Notes under the pieces: model-generated
Seen by the model: only the letters and a program-made list of their open reading frames with translations
What the model was told of the DNA's origin: nothing
Databases searched by the model: none
Part shown: positions 37,844 through 47,533 of the stretch, piece by piece
How positions within the stretch are numbered: the first letter of the stretch is position 1
Layout: every line of letters begins with the position of its first letter
From: Steroidobacteraceae bacterium
GTDB lineage: Bacteria > Pseudomonadota > Gammaproteobacteria > Steroidobacterales > Steroidobacteraceae
DNA length: 64,000 bases
Direction of reading: 5' to 3'
Assembly (NCBI GenBank): GCA_017853555.1
Contig: JAFMJH010000008.1
Coordinates: 36,584 to 100,583 of the forward strand
Made by a program: the position numbers and the translations under genes

Positions 37844-38739
37844 GCGAGCATCTTCTCCACCGGCAAGACGAGCAGCGCGCTCGCCCCGGCGGCTTTCAGA
37901 CTTTCGAGCGTTTCCCAAAAGACGTTCTCGCGACACACGGCGTGCACCGCGACCCGGTCCGGATGCCCTTCGAGCGGAATGATGGTCGGCGACTCGCTGC
38001 CGGGCAGCAACTTGCGGATCGCCGGCAGCGCCGAACGCGGCGCATGCAGCATGATGTATTTGCTCTCGCGCACCTGTTGCACGCCGTCGATGCGCATCAG
38101 CAGACGCTCGACCCAGGCGTTTTTTTCGGCCGGCAAGGGCACGGGCGTACGGATCAGCACCGCGTTGCTCTCGAGGATCTGCTCGACCTCGCGCAGCCGA
38201 TTGGCCGTGAGCGTCGAGCCCGTGCTCACCAGATCGCAAATGGCATCGGCGCGACCGAGGCGCGGCGCGATCTCGACCGCGCCCGACAACGTCACGATGT
38301 CCGCCGTGATGCCGCGCTCGCTCAAGAATCGACCGAGCAGGTAAGGGTAGGTGGTCGCGATGCGCTTGCCGGCGAGCGAGGCGGCGCCGTCGTACGGCAG
38401 ATCTTCGGGCACCGCGATCGACAGACGGCAGCGGCCGAAGTCGAGCGAGCGCACGATCTCGAATTTCGTCGGGTGACCTTTGGCGGCGAGCTCGAGGCTT
38501 TTTTCGGCCACGACGTTGAGACCCACCAAACCGAGATCGCAAACGTCCTCTTCGACGAGATCCGGGATGTCGTCGTCGCGGACGAACAGAAGATCGAGCG
38601 GCATGTTCTCGCCGAACGCGACCAACTGATCTTTGCCGCGCGAGAACTTCAATCCGCAGCGCACCAGCAGGTCGGTGGAAAAATCGGTGAGCCGACCCGA
38701 CTTCTGCAAGGCGACCTTCAGTCTCGTGGCTTTGTCCAT
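37840..38739 (-). CDS. hisG: ATP phosphoribosyltransferase HisG (long form)
   Basis: This 299-residue HisG includes the C-terminal regulatory ACT-like domain (VQQVRESKYIMLHAPRSALP, IIPLEGHPDRVAVHAV), so no HisZ partner is expected. The catalytic core has DLGLVGLNVVAEKS and DLVSTGSTLTANRL. It catalyses the committed step and should be inhibited by histidine. GAGGAG precedes the ATG at 38739. Confidence 0.97.
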   Translation of the reverse strand: MDKATRLKVALQKSGRLTDFSTDLLVRCGLKFSRGKDQLVAFGENMPLDLLFVRDDDIPDLVEEDVCDLGLVGLNVVAEKSLELAAKGHPTKFEIVRSLDFGRCRLSIAVPEDLPYDGAASLAGKRIATTYPYLLGRFLSERGITADIVTLSGAVEIAPRLGRADAICDLVSTGSTLTANRLREVEQILESNAVLIRTPVPLPAEKNAWVERLLMRIDGVQQVRESKYIMLHAPRSALPAIRKLLPGSESPTIIPLEGHPDRVAVHAVCRENVFWETLESLKAAGASALLVLPVEKMLA

Positions 38740-38750
38740 ACCGCGACTCC

Positions 38751-39083
38751 TCAGCGTGCGCCGTGCGCAGGTGTGCGAGCGCCATCCAGACGGCTGCTCG
38801 CCAGTTCGTAACCACCGTTGCCATCGCCGACATAGCGCGCGACCCGGCTGATGGTGGTGAGGCTCACGCCCGTGTGCTTGTGGATTTCGCGATAGGGCGC
38901 GCCGCGCTCCAGCCATTCGACGACGGCCCAACGATCGGACATCGCCTCGATCTCCGCCGGCGTGCACAAATCGCGGAAGAACGCCCGAAACTCGTCGACC
39001 GTGCGCAGCGTCAACATCGCCTGATAGAGATTGCGCTCGGCACGGGCTTCCTGGCGCGGACTGACGTCTTGATGTGGCTTCAT
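38751..39083 (-). CDS. TrpR-family (YerC/YecD-like) DNA-binding protein, likely his operon regulator
   Basis: This 110-residue protein has the TrpR/YerC-YecD layout: an N-terminal helical dimer region (YQAMLTLRTVDEFRAFFRDL), then helices with a helix-turn-helix (PYREIHKHTGVSLTTISRVA). It is the first gene of the his operon, 11 bp before hisG. A large inverted repeat lies about 12 bp upstream of its start. In other bacteria related genes also precede hisG. I infer that it senses histidine pathway status and represses its own operon. The ribosome binding site is weak. Confidence 0.85.
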   Translation of the reverse strand: MKPHQDVSPRQEARAERNLYQAMLTLRTVDEFRAFFRDLCTPAEIEAMSDRWAVVEWLERGAPYREIHKHTGVSLTTISRVARYVGDGNGGYELASSRLDGARTPAHGAR

Positions 39084-39095
39084 GGCAGCATGTCT

Positions 39096-39121
39096 TAATG
39101 TACTAATATGTTAATACATTA
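39096..39121. promoter_or_regulatory. Inverted-repeat operator upstream of the his operon
   Basis: TAATGTACTAA (39096-39106) and TTAATACATTA (39111-39121) are 11-bp inverted arms with one mismatch, separated by TATG. The inner part GTACTAA...TTAATAC resembles the trp operator half site GTACTA. The site is AT-rich in very GC-rich surroundings and covers the expected promoter region of the TrpR-like gene. It may also affect the divergent met promoter about 35 bp away. Confidence 0.7.
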
Positions 39122-39155
39122 GCGCAACGGACCCGGCACGCGCAAGGCCTGCGGT

Positions 39156-39184
39156 TTGACCGGCTGGCGACCATCGGGTAGATT
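39156..39184 (+). promoter_or_regulatory. Sigma-70 promoter for the SAM riboswitch and met genes
   Basis: TTGACC (39156-39161), a 17-bp spacer and TAGATT (39179-39184) make a good sigma-70 promoter. Transcription would begin around 39190, just before the riboswitch P1 stem at 39192. Confidence 0.8.
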
Positions 39185-39189
39185 TGCGC

Positions 39190-39303
39190 CACTCATCGAG
39201 ACCGGCTGAGGGACAAGGCCCTTTGACGCCGGGGCAACCGCCGAACCCAACCAGTTCGGGAAGGTGCCAACTCCTGCGGTCGACGGCGGCCGTCAGATGA
39301 GCG
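39190..39303 (+). ncRNA. SAM-I (S-box) riboswitch aptamer
   Basis: Stem P1 pairs CTCATC (39192-39197) with GATGAG (39296-39301). The conserved core GAGGGAC, GGCCC, GACGCC and GGGGCAACC is followed by P3 (CCGAAC 39241-39246 with GTTCGG 39254-39259). Next come the hallmark AAGGTGCCAACTCCTGC and P4 (GACGG/CCGTC, 39282-39294). This matches the S-box S-adenosylmethionine aptamer. It controls the downstream metX-metB genes, which fits feedback by SAM on methionine synthesis. Confidence 0.93.
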
Positions 39304-39313
39304 TTTCGTTCAG

Positions 39314-39397
39314 CCCGACGCCGGCGCGTCGGGATGGGTCCGAAAATGCTGCAGCATGCAGCCGCTCGCGTTGGAGTCCGGTGGGTCTGAAGACCAC
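39314..39397 (+). promoter_or_regulatory. Likely riboswitch expression platform: three hairpins before metX
   Basis: A strong hairpin pairs CCCGACGC (39314-39321) with GCGTCGGG (39326-39333) but lacks a T tract. A second pairs GCTGCA with TGCAGC (39348-39362). A third pairs GTGG-TCT with AGACCAC (39381-39397) and ends 3 bp before the metX ATG, holding the only GAAG-like ribosome binding site in its loop region. The absence of a T run suggests translational rather than intrinsic-terminator control. Confidence 0.5.
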
Positions 39398-39400
39398 GAT

Positions 39401-40372
39401 ATGACCGGATTACACATTCAAGAAGGCATTTTGGCGCTCCCCGAACCGCTCGCGCTGCATCACGGCGGCGAACTCGCGGCCGTGCAACTCGCTTGGCGCG
39501 TGATCGGCCCACCGGGGGCGCCTGTCATCGCCGCGCTTGGCGGCATCTCGGGGCATCGCGTGGTGTACGACCTCGCGCAGCCGCGCACAGGTTGGTGGCA
39601 CGAACTCGCCGGGCCGGGCAAGGTGCTGCCGATCGATCGGCTGCGCGTGTTGTCCTTCGATTATCTCGGCGGCAGCGGCACGACCACCGGTCCGCGAAGC
39701 GGCGAATTTTTCCCGGCGATTTCGAGCCACGACCAAGCGCAGTTGCTCGCCATGCTGCTCGATCATCTGCAGCTTGCGACGTTGCGCGCGATCGTCGGCG
39801 CCTCGTACGGCGGCATGGTCGCGCTCGCGTTCGCGGCACGCTGGCCGCGGCGCGTGGAGCGTTTGTTCGTCATGAGTGCGGCCGATCGCACGCATCCGAT
39901 GGCCACCGCCTGGCGCAGCGTGCAGCGGCGCACCGTGCGCTTCGCGATCGAATGCGGACGCGGCCGCGACGGCTTGCAGCTTGCGCGCGCGCTCGCGATG
40001 TCCACCTATCGCAGCGCCGAAGAATTCGCGACGCGTTTCGACGGACTGCCGCGCGAGCACGCCGGACGGTTCGTGTTCCCCGTCGAAGAGTATCTGTTCG
40101 CCCGCGGCGCCGATTACGCAGCGCGCTACGAACCGGACGGATTTCTTTGTTTGTCCGAGTCGATCGACTTGCATCGCGTCGACGTGAGCCGAATCGAGGT
40201 CCCGACGACGGCGGTGGCGGTGGTCCAGGATCAGCTCGTGCCGCTCGCCGACATGCGCGCGATGGTGGCACGCATGCGGCATGCCACCTTGACCGAGATT
40301 TCTTCGCACTTCGGCCACGACGCATTTTTGAAAGAAGCGGAAGCCTTGCGCCCGCATCTGCAACAGCTGTGA
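39401..40372 (+). CDS. metX: Homoserine O-acyltransferase-type alpha/beta hydrolase (MetX-like)
   Basis: This 323-residue alpha/beta-fold acyltransferase has nucleophile Ser135 in GASYGGMV, Asp277 in VQDQLVPLAD and His306 in the MetX-typical SSHFGHDAFL. MetX activates homoserine with an acyl-CoA for methionine synthesis. Whether it uses acetyl- or succinyl-CoA cannot be read off. I chose ATG 39401; ATG 39356 would add 15 residues lying in a hairpin. It is under the SAM-I riboswitch and is followed by metB after 10 bp. Confidence 0.88.
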   Translation: MTGLHIQEGILALPEPLALHHGGELAAVQLAWRVIGPPGAPVIAALGGISGHRVVYDLAQPRTGWWHELAGPGKVLPIDRLRVLSFDYLGGSGTTTGPRSGEFFPAISSHDQAQLLAMLLDHLQLATLRAIVGASYGGMVALAFAARWPRRVERLFVMSAADRTHPMATAWRSVQRRTVRFAIECGRGRDGLQLARALAMSTYRSAEEFATRFDGLPREHAGRFVFPVEEYLFARGADYAARYEPDGFLCLSESIDLHRVDVSRIEVPTTAVAVVQDQLVPLADMRAMVARMRHATLTEISSHFGHDAFLKEAEALRPHLQQL

Positions 40373-40382
40373 GGAACGTACC

Positions 40383-41543
40383 GTGAGCAAACCACTCGAC
40401 CTGTCCACCGTCGCCGTTCGCGCAGGCCTCGAATCGGATCCTGCGACCGGCGCGGTAGTCCCGCCGATCCATCTGTCCTCCACCTACGCGTTCCCGGAAT
40501 TCGGCGTGAAGGGGAAGTACGATTATTCGCGCTCGGGCAACCCGACGCGCGATTTGCTCGCCGATGCGATCGCCCGACTCGAGGGCGGCGCGGGCGCGGT
40601 CATCTGCGCCACCGGCATGGCGGCGATCAGCCTGGTCGGCGCGATCCTGCCGCGCGGCGCGCGCATCGTCGCACCGCACGACTGTTACGGCGGCACGTTC
40701 AGGCTTTTCACCGCCTGGGCGAAGCGTGGCGATTTCGAAGTCGAGTTCGTCGACTTCGGCAATGCGCAGGCGTTCGAAGCGGCGTTGTCGCGTCCGGCGC
40801 AGTTGCTGTGGATCGAAACCCCGAGCAATCCGTTGCTGCGGATCACGGACATCGAAGGCGTGAGCGCACGCGCACGTCGTGCAGGCGCCAAAGTCGCGGT
40901 CGACAACACGTTCCTCTCGCCGGCGTTGCAGACGCCGCTTGCGATCGGTGCCGACTATGTCGTGCATTCGACCACCAAATATCTGAACGGCCACAGCGAC
41001 GTGGTCGGCGGCGCAGTAGTCGCGAAGTCCGCCGAAGATTTGCAGCAACTCGCCTGGTGGGCCAACTGCCTCGGCATCACCGGCTCGGCCTTCGACAGCT
41101 TTCTCACGCTGCGCGGCATGCGCACCCTGCATGCGCGCATGGACATCCACGAGCGCAATTCGCGCGAACTCGCGCAATGGCTCGCAGCTCAGCCGGGTGT
41201 GGCACGGGTGTTTTATCCCGGGCTCGCCACGCATCCCGGTCATGCACTCGCGGCGCGTCAGCAACGCGGCTTCGGTGCGATCGTGTCACTCGAACTCGAA
41301 GGCGGAACGCCCGCGGTGCGCAAATTCGTCGCCGCGCTCGAATTGTTCTCGCTGGCCGAATCGTTGGGTGGCGTCGAAAGTCTGGTCGCGCATCCGGCCA
41401 CGATGACGCACGCGGCGATGGCACCGGAGGCGCGCGCCGCAGCGGGCCTCACCGACGGTCTGTTGCGTCTGTCGATCGGTATCGAGAACGTCGAGGACTT
41501 GCGCGCGGATCTCGCCGCCGGATTCGCGGCACTCGGACGCTGA
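40383..41543 (+). CDS. metB: Cystathionine gamma-synthase / O-acylhomoserine sulfhydrylase-type enzyme MetB
   Basis: This 386-residue Cys/Met-metabolism PLP enzyme has the PLP Lys199 in STTKYLNGHSDVVGG, with YDYSRSGNPTRD near the start and the conserved ATMTHAAMAPEARAAAG near the end. It most resembles cystathionine gamma-synthase. It starts with GTG 40383, 10 bp after metX, and shares the riboswitch. It converges with leuB, 25 bp apart, with no clear terminator between. Confidence 0.92.
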   Translation: MSKPLDLSTVAVRAGLESDPATGAVVPPIHLSSTYAFPEFGVKGKYDYSRSGNPTRDLLADAIARLEGGAGAVICATGMAAISLVGAILPRGARIVAPHDCYGGTFRLFTAWAKRGDFEVEFVDFGNAQAFEAALSRPAQLLWIETPSNPLLRITDIEGVSARARRAGAKVAVDNTFLSPALQTPLAIGADYVVHSTTKYLNGHSDVVGGAVVAKSAEDLQQLAWWANCLGITGSAFDSFLTLRGMRTLHARMDIHERNSRELAQWLAAQPGVARVFYPGLATHPGHALAARQQRGFGAIVSLELEGGTPAVRKFVAALELFSLAESLGGVESLVAHPATMTHAAMAPEARAAAGLTDGLLRLSIGIENVEDLRADLAAGFAALGR

Positions 41544-41568
41544 GCACGCACTCGAGGCGCGGCGTTCT

Positions 41569-42627
41569 TCAGGCTAGCGCGTCGAGAATCGCATCGCCCA
41601 TTTTCGAGGTCGACAAGGGCGCATGCCCGGTGGCGGCGATTTCGGCGGTGCGCGCACCGGCACCGAGCGCCGCGGCCACGGCCGTCTCGATTTCGCGCGC
41701 TTCGGTTTCAAGCCCGAGCGAGTGACGCAGCAACAGCGCGGTGCTCAAGATCGTGCCGCACGGATTGGCCAGGCCGCGGCCGGCAATGTCGGGCGCGGAA
41801 CCGTGGATGGGTTCGTAAAGACCGCGCCGTCCGTCGCCGAGTGCCGCCGAGGGCAACACGCCGAGCGAGCCGGCGAGCATCGAGGCTTCGTCGGTCAGAA
41901 TGTCGCCGAACAGGTTTTCTGTGAGCACGACGTCGAAATCGGCCGGCCGCCGGATCAAGTGCATCGCCGCAGAGTCGACCAACATGTGTTCGATGCTGCA
42001 GTCCGGGAATTCTTCGCGGATGACGCGCTCGCTCACCGCGCGCCACAAGCGCGAGGTCTCGAGCACGTTCGACTTGTCGACTTGCGTGATCTTGCGCCGC
42101 CGCGTGCGCGCGAGACGACCCGCAACGCGCGTGACGCGTTCGACTTCACCGACCGTGTACGCGCATTCGTCCGTCGCCCGATCGCCGTCGCGCGCCTTGC
42201 GTCCGAAATAGATGCCGCCCGTGAGTTCGCGAACGAACAACATGTCGACGCCATCGAGCACTTCGGGCTTGAGCGTCGATGCATCGCGCAACGCGGGCAG
42301 GACCGTGATGGGGCGCAAGTTTGCATACACGCCAAGTTCGGCGCGCAGCCGCAGCAACGCTGGCTCGGGACGCACCTTGGCCGTCGGACCCCACTTGGGA
42401 CCGCCGATCGCGCCCAGCAACACCGCATCGGCAGCCAGACAACCGGCGAGCGTCGCGGCGGGCAGGCCGTCGCCATGGGCGTCGATCGCCGCACCACCGA
42501 AGTCGAACGAGGTCAGCGTGAACGCATGGCCGTGCCGACGCTCGATGGCGTGCAGGACGCGCAGGGCTTCGGCGACGACCTCGGGACCGATGCCGTCACC
42601 GGGCAGGACCGCGATGTTCGCTTTCAT
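41569..42627 (-). CDS. leuB: 3-isopropylmalate dehydrogenase LeuB
   Basis: This 352-residue protein starts [20 protein letters not shown]. It has [50 protein letters not shown] and [15 protein letters not shown], all typical of LeuB. It oxidises and decarboxylates 3-isopropylmalate. It is the last gene of the ilvC-leuACDB operon and overlaps leuD by 4 bp. Confidence 0.97.
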   Translation of the reverse strand: MKANIAVLPGDGIGPEVVAEALRVLHAIERRHGHAFTLTSFDFGGAAIDAHGDGLPAATLAGCLAADAVLLGAIGGPKWGPTAKVRPEPALLRLRAELGVYANLRPITVLPALRDASTLKPEVLDGVDMLFVRELTGGIYFGRKARDGDRATDECAYTVGEVERVTRVAGRLARTRRRKITQVDKSNVLETSRLWRAVSERVIREEFPDCSIEHMLVDSAAMHLIRRPADFDVVLTENLFGDILTDEASMLAGSLGVLPSAALGDGRRGLYEPIHGSAPDIAGRGLANPCGTILSTALLLRHSLGLETEAREIETAVAAALGAGARTAEIAATGHAPLSTSKMGDAILDALA

Positions 42628-43202
42628 GCCGGTCGGCGTGCTTCGTAGCGGGCGATATCCGCTTCTTTGGAGAGCAGGAAGCCGAGTTCGTCGACGCCGT
42701 TCAGCAGGCAGTAGCGCGCGAAAGATTCGATCGTGAACGACGCGCTTTGTCCGTTCGGCAAACGCACTTGCTGCGCCTCGAGATCGATCTCGATTTCCGC
42801 GCCGGGATTGGCGAGCAGCCACTGATGGGTGGCTTCGTCGATCACGATCGGCAGCAAACCGTTCTTCAAAGAATTATTGCGGAAGATGTCCGCGATCTCG
42901 GTGCTGACGACGGCCTGGAAACCGTAATCGCACAACGCCCACGGCGCGTGCTCGCGCGAGGAGCCGCAACCGATGTTGCGACCCGCGACGAGAATCCGGC
43001 AGCCCTGAGCTTCGGGTTTGTTGAGGATGAAGTCGGGCTTCGGCGCGCCGGAGGCGTCGTAGCGCCAATCGGCGAACAATTGCTGACCGAGGCCTTCTTT
43101 GGTGGTCGTGGTCAGGAATCGACCCGGGATGATCTGGTCGGTGTCGATGTTGGTGGAGGGCATCACGACGGTGCGTGAGCGGAAAGTTTTGATCGGTTCC
43201 AT
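42624..43202 (-). CDS. leuD: 3-isopropylmalate dehydratase small subunit LeuD
   Basis: This 192-residue protein has the aconitase swivel-domain motifs [28 protein letters not shown] and [13 protein letters not shown]. It pairs with LeuC. The start at 43202 has no strong ribosome binding site and lies 17 bp after the leuC stop. It ends overlapping leuB. Confidence 0.97.
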   Translation of the reverse strand: MEPIKTFRSRTVVMPSTNIDTDQIIPGRFLTTTTKEGLGQQLFADWRYDASGAPKPDFILNKPEAQGCRILVAGRNIGCGSSREHAPWALCDYGFQAVVSTEIADIFRNNSLKNGLLPIVIDEATHQWLLANPGAEIEIDLEAQQVRLPNGQSASFTIESFARYCLLNGVDELGFLLSKEADIARYEARRPA

Positions 43203-43219
43203 GGATGGCGGTCGCTCGT

Positions 43220-44629
43220 TCAACCGTTGATGAATTCGCGCGGGTCGGTCACGCGACCGCGGATCGCCGAAGCCGCCGCAGTCTCGGGGCTCGCGAGCAG
43301 GGTGCGTGCACCGACGCCTTGACGACCTTCGAAGTTGCGATTGCTGGTGCTGACGGCGTACTCGCCTTTGGGCACGGTGTCGCCGTTCATGCCGAGACAC
43401 ATCGAACAGCCGGATTCGCGCCACTCGGCGCCCGCCGCCGCGAAGATCTTGTCCAGCCCTTCGGCCTCGGCTTGTCGCTTCACTTCCTGCGATCCCGGAA
43501 CGATCAGCATGTGTACGCCCTTGGCAACCTTGTGACCGGCCAGAATTTTGGCCGTCGCGCGCAAATCGGACAGACGGCCATTGGTGCAGCTGCCCACGAA
43601 CACGACGTTCACCGGCGCATTGTGGATCGGCTCACCGGCGTTCAATCCCATGTATTTCATGGCCGCATCGAACACCGGGTCGCCTTTGCGATCGGGGATG
43701 TGACCGCTGATGGGCACGACCATGCCGGGGTTGGTGCCGTAGGTGATCATCGGTTCGAGTGCGGCGGCGTCGATGCTGATGCTGCGATCGAACTTCGCGC
43801 CCGCATCCGTCGGCAACAGCTTCCAGCGCTCGAGGGCCGCCGTCCAGGCCGCGCCTTTCGGCGCGCGCGGCTTGCCTTCGAGATACGCGAACGTCGTCTC
43901 GTCCGGCGCGATCATGCCGGCTCGTGCGCCGGCTTCGATCGACATGTTGCAGACCGTCATGCGCTGTTCCATCGACATCGCGCGGATCGCTTCGCCGCGA
44001 TATTCGAAGACGTGACCGGTGCCGCCCGAGACACCGACTTTGCCGATAATCGCCAGAATCAGATCCTTCGGCGTCACGCCCGCAGACAGTCGTCCCCGCA
44101 CGTCGATCTCGAAGGTCTTCGCTTTTTTCTGCAGCAGGCATTGCGTCGCGAACACGTGACCGACTTCGGTCGTACCGATGCCGAAGGCGAGGGCACCGAA
44201 GGCCCCGTGCGTCGAGGTGTGACTGTCACCGCAGACGATGGTGTGGCCAGGCTGCGTGAGACCGAATTCGGGGCCGATGATGTGCACGATGCCGCGACGC
44301 GCATCTTGCAGACCGAGCAGCTCGACGCCGTAGGCGGCGCAGTTCTCTTCGAGTTGCCGAATTTGCTTGGCCGCCGAATCGATGGTGATCGGCGCACCGC
44401 CGAATACTTGTTCGGTGCGCGTCGGCGTGGCGTGGTCCATGGTCGCGAAGGTGAGATCGGGGCGCCGCACCTTGAGCCCGTGCTTGCCGAGCAGCGCAAA
44501 CGCCTGCGGCGAGGTGACCTCGTGGGTGAGATGCAGATCGATGAAGATGACGGCGGGGGTGTCGGGAGTTTCCGGTACGACCTCGTGGGCCGCCCAGACT
44601 TTTTCGAACATGGTCTTCGGCGTGGACAT
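43220..44629 (-). CDS. leuC: 3-isopropylmalate dehydratase large subunit LeuC
   Basis: This 469-residue aconitase-family protein has [20 protein letters not shown] and the iron-sulfur ligands in FVGSCTNGR and GCSMCLGMN. It isomerises 2- to 3-isopropylmalate with LeuD. I prefer ATG 44629, with GAGGA about 11 nt upstream, over a TTG at 44647. Confidence 0.97.
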   Translation of the reverse strand: MSTPKTMFEKVWAAHEVVPETPDTPAVIFIDLHLTHEVTSPQAFALLGKHGLKVRRPDLTFATMDHATPTRTEQVFGGAPITIDSAAKQIRQLEENCAAYGVELLGLQDARRGIVHIIGPEFGLTQPGHTIVCGDSHTSTHGAFGALAFGIGTTEVGHVFATQCLLQKKAKTFEIDVRGRLSAGVTPKDLILAIIGKVGVSGGTGHVFEYRGEAIRAMSMEQRMTVCNMSIEAGARAGMIAPDETTFAYLEGKPRAPKGAAWTAALERWKLLPTDAGAKFDRSISIDAAALEPMITYGTNPGMVVPISGHIPDRKGDPVFDAAMKYMGLNAGEPIHNAPVNVVFVGSCTNGRLSDLRATAKILAGHKVAKGVHMLIVPGSQEVKRQAEAEGLDKIFAAAGAEWRESGCSMCLGMNGDTVPKGEYAVSTSNRNFEGRQGVGARTLLASPETAAASAIRGRVTDPREFING

Positions 44630-44643
44630 TGCTGACTGTTTCC

Positions 44644-46179
<1,536 letters not shown>

Positions 46180-46220
46180 GCGAGGCTAGCTCCTGTGCGG
46201 GAGTGGGGCAGGGGACCGAC

Positions 46221-47210
46221 TCAGCGTCCCTGATCGAGCCAGGGCATGCGGCCACGCAGGGCGTAGCCGACGCGCTCGATCTGACGGTTCAAGTCGGTCT
46301 TCAACATCTTGTCGTACTTCTTGCGACCCTTGGCGTTCTCGTTGATCCACTGGCGAGCGAACTTGCCGGTCTGGATTTCTTTGAGAATCTTGCGCATCTC
46401 GGCCTTGGTCTTGGCGTTGACGACGCGCGGACCGCGGGTGAGATCACCGTACTTCGCCGTTTCGCTGATGAACTTGTGCATCTTCCAGATGCCGCCTTCG
46501 TGCAGCAGATCGACGATCAGCTTCAGTTCGTGCATGCATTCGAAGTAGGCGACTTCCGGCTGGTAACCGGCTTCGACCAAGGTTTCGAAGCCTTTGACGA
46601 CGAGTTCGGTCGCGCCGCCGCAGAGCACGGCCTGTTCGCCGAACAGATCCGTCTCGGTTTCTTCGGCGAAGGTGGTCTTCAGCACGCCGCCGCGGGTGCC
46701 GCCGATGCCATCGGCATACGACAGCGCCTTCGCAAAGGCTTTTTTGGATGCGTCCTGATAGACGGCGAGCAGGCTCGGCACGCCGCGGCCTTGCTGATAT
46801 TGACGACGCACGAGATCGCCCGGACCCTTCGGCGCGATCAGCACGACATCGAGGTCCTTGCGGGGCTTGATCTGCTTGAAGTGGATGTTGAAGCCGTGCG
46901 CGAACAGCAAGGTCGCGCCTTTCTTAAGGTTGCCGGCCACTTCCTGGTAAAGCGACTTCTGCGCAAGGTCCGGCGCGAGCATCGCGACGAGGTCCGCGTC
47001 GACCACGGCCTTGGCGGGGAGGTCGACTTTGAGACCGTCCTTCTTGGCCTTCTTGAAGCTGTCGCCCTTGCGAACGCCGATGGTGACGTCATAGCCGCTG
47101 TCCTTCAGGTTCAGCGCATGCGCACGCCCTTGGCTGCCGTAACCGAGCACGCAGATTCGCGCACCCTTCAAGGCCTTCTTGTCGACGTCCTTTTGAGAAT
47201 AAAGCTTCAT
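46221..47210 (-). CDS. ilvC: Ketol-acid reductoisomerase IlvC
   Basis: This 329-residue class I enzyme has the Rossmann motif [18 protein letters not shown] and the metal-binding E/D residues in [16 protein letters not shown]. Further matches are [17 protein letters not shown] and SETAKYGD. It makes the dihydroxy acid precursors of valine, isoleucine and leucine with NADPH. ATG 47210 is preferred; a GTG lies immediately before it. It is the first structural gene after the leucine attenuator, and ilvG/ilvM are not adjacent. Confidence 0.97.
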   Translation of the reverse strand: MKLYSQKDVDKKALKGARICVLGYGSQGRAHALNLKDSGYDVTIGVRKGDSFKKAKKDGLKVDLPAKAVVDADLVAMLAPDLAQKSLYQEVAGNLKKGATLLFAHGFNIHFKQIKPRKDLDVVLIAPKGPGDLVRRQYQQGRGVPSLLAVYQDASKKAFAKALSYADGIGGTRGGVLKTTFAEETETDLFGEQAVLCGGATELVVKGFETLVEAGYQPEVAYFECMHELKLIVDLLHEGGIWKMHKFISETAKYGDLTRGPRVVNAKTKAEMRKILKEIQTGKFARQWINENAKGRKKYDKMLKTDLNRQIERVGYALRGRMPWLDQGR

Positions 47211-47235
47211 CACGGAACTCCCGGTTTACTTTGCG

Positions 47236-47275
47236 AAAAAAAACCCCGCATCGGCCTGAGCCGGTGCGGGGTTTT
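47236..47275 (-). terminator. Intrinsic terminator of the leucine attenuator
   Basis: Read on the minus strand, arms ending in GCGGGG pair around a CTCA-type loop (plus-strand arms 47241-47255 and 47260-47275, one mismatch). Eight T follow (47243-47236). It lies between the leader peptide and ilvC, 26 bp before ilvC. The hairpin also ends in TTTT on the plus strand, but the gene orientation and leader show that it works on ilvC. Confidence 0.92.
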
Positions 47276-47343
47276 GTTGATCTCCGCTCGACGGAGGGCG
47301 CTCTGCTGTACGCGTCAGGCCCCGACGAGCGACCCGCACCGGC
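47260..47343 (-). promoter_or_regulatory. Antiterminator pairing of the leucine attenuator
   Basis: In the minus-strand RNA, GCCGGTGCGGG (47343-47333) is perfectly complementary to CCCGCACCGGC (47270-47260), which is the 5' arm of the terminator. The two structures exclude each other. The first segment lies in codons 33-36 of the leader peptide, about 10 nt beyond the last of the clustered leucine codons. A ribosome stalled at the leucine codons would leave it free to pair. Confidence 0.82.
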
Positions 47344-47440
47344 CGCTCTCCCGAAGGAGTAGCGTAAGTCCGAGCAAAGGCGAAGCCGCGGCCGAGGGCG
47401 CCGCAGCAAACGTGCTCGAGGACTTGCCGTTACGAATCAT
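47315..47440 (-). CDS. Leucine leader peptide
   Basis: This is a 41-residue ORF starting MIRNGKSSSTFAAAPSAAAS and containing LLGLTLLL (codons 22-29), six leucines in eight codons. They are encoded by TTG, CTC, CTT, CTA, CTC and CTT. It precedes an antiterminator/terminator pair and the ilvC-leuACDB operon, the classical layout for control by leucyl-tRNA supply. No ribosome binding site is visible, and the predicted transcription start coincides with the ATG, so it may be leaderless. Confidence 0.82.
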   Translation of the reverse strand: MIRNGKSSSTFAAAPSAAASPLLGLTLLLRESGRCGSLVGA

Positions 47441-47446
47441 GCGGGC

Positions 47447-47475
47447 ATTTTCGCGCCGCAGGGCGTGCGTGTCAA
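47447..47475 (-). promoter_or_regulatory. Promoter of the ilvC-leuACDB leader
   Basis: On the minus strand, TTGACA (47475-47470), a 17-bp spacer and GAAAAT (47452-47447) form a sigma-70 promoter with a perfect -35 element and a weak -10. The start would fall at about 47440, at or next to the leader peptide ATG. Confidence 0.65.
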
Positions 47476-47533
47476 ACCCGAACTCGACGCGCGCCGCGAA
47501 TTTCACGCGGGTTTTCGCGGTAACATTCGACGC

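Noticed and set aside
39356..39400. Upstream ATG 39356 as metX start
   Set aside because: It sits in a hairpin of the riboswitch leader, and the 15 extra residues do not resemble the family N-terminus.
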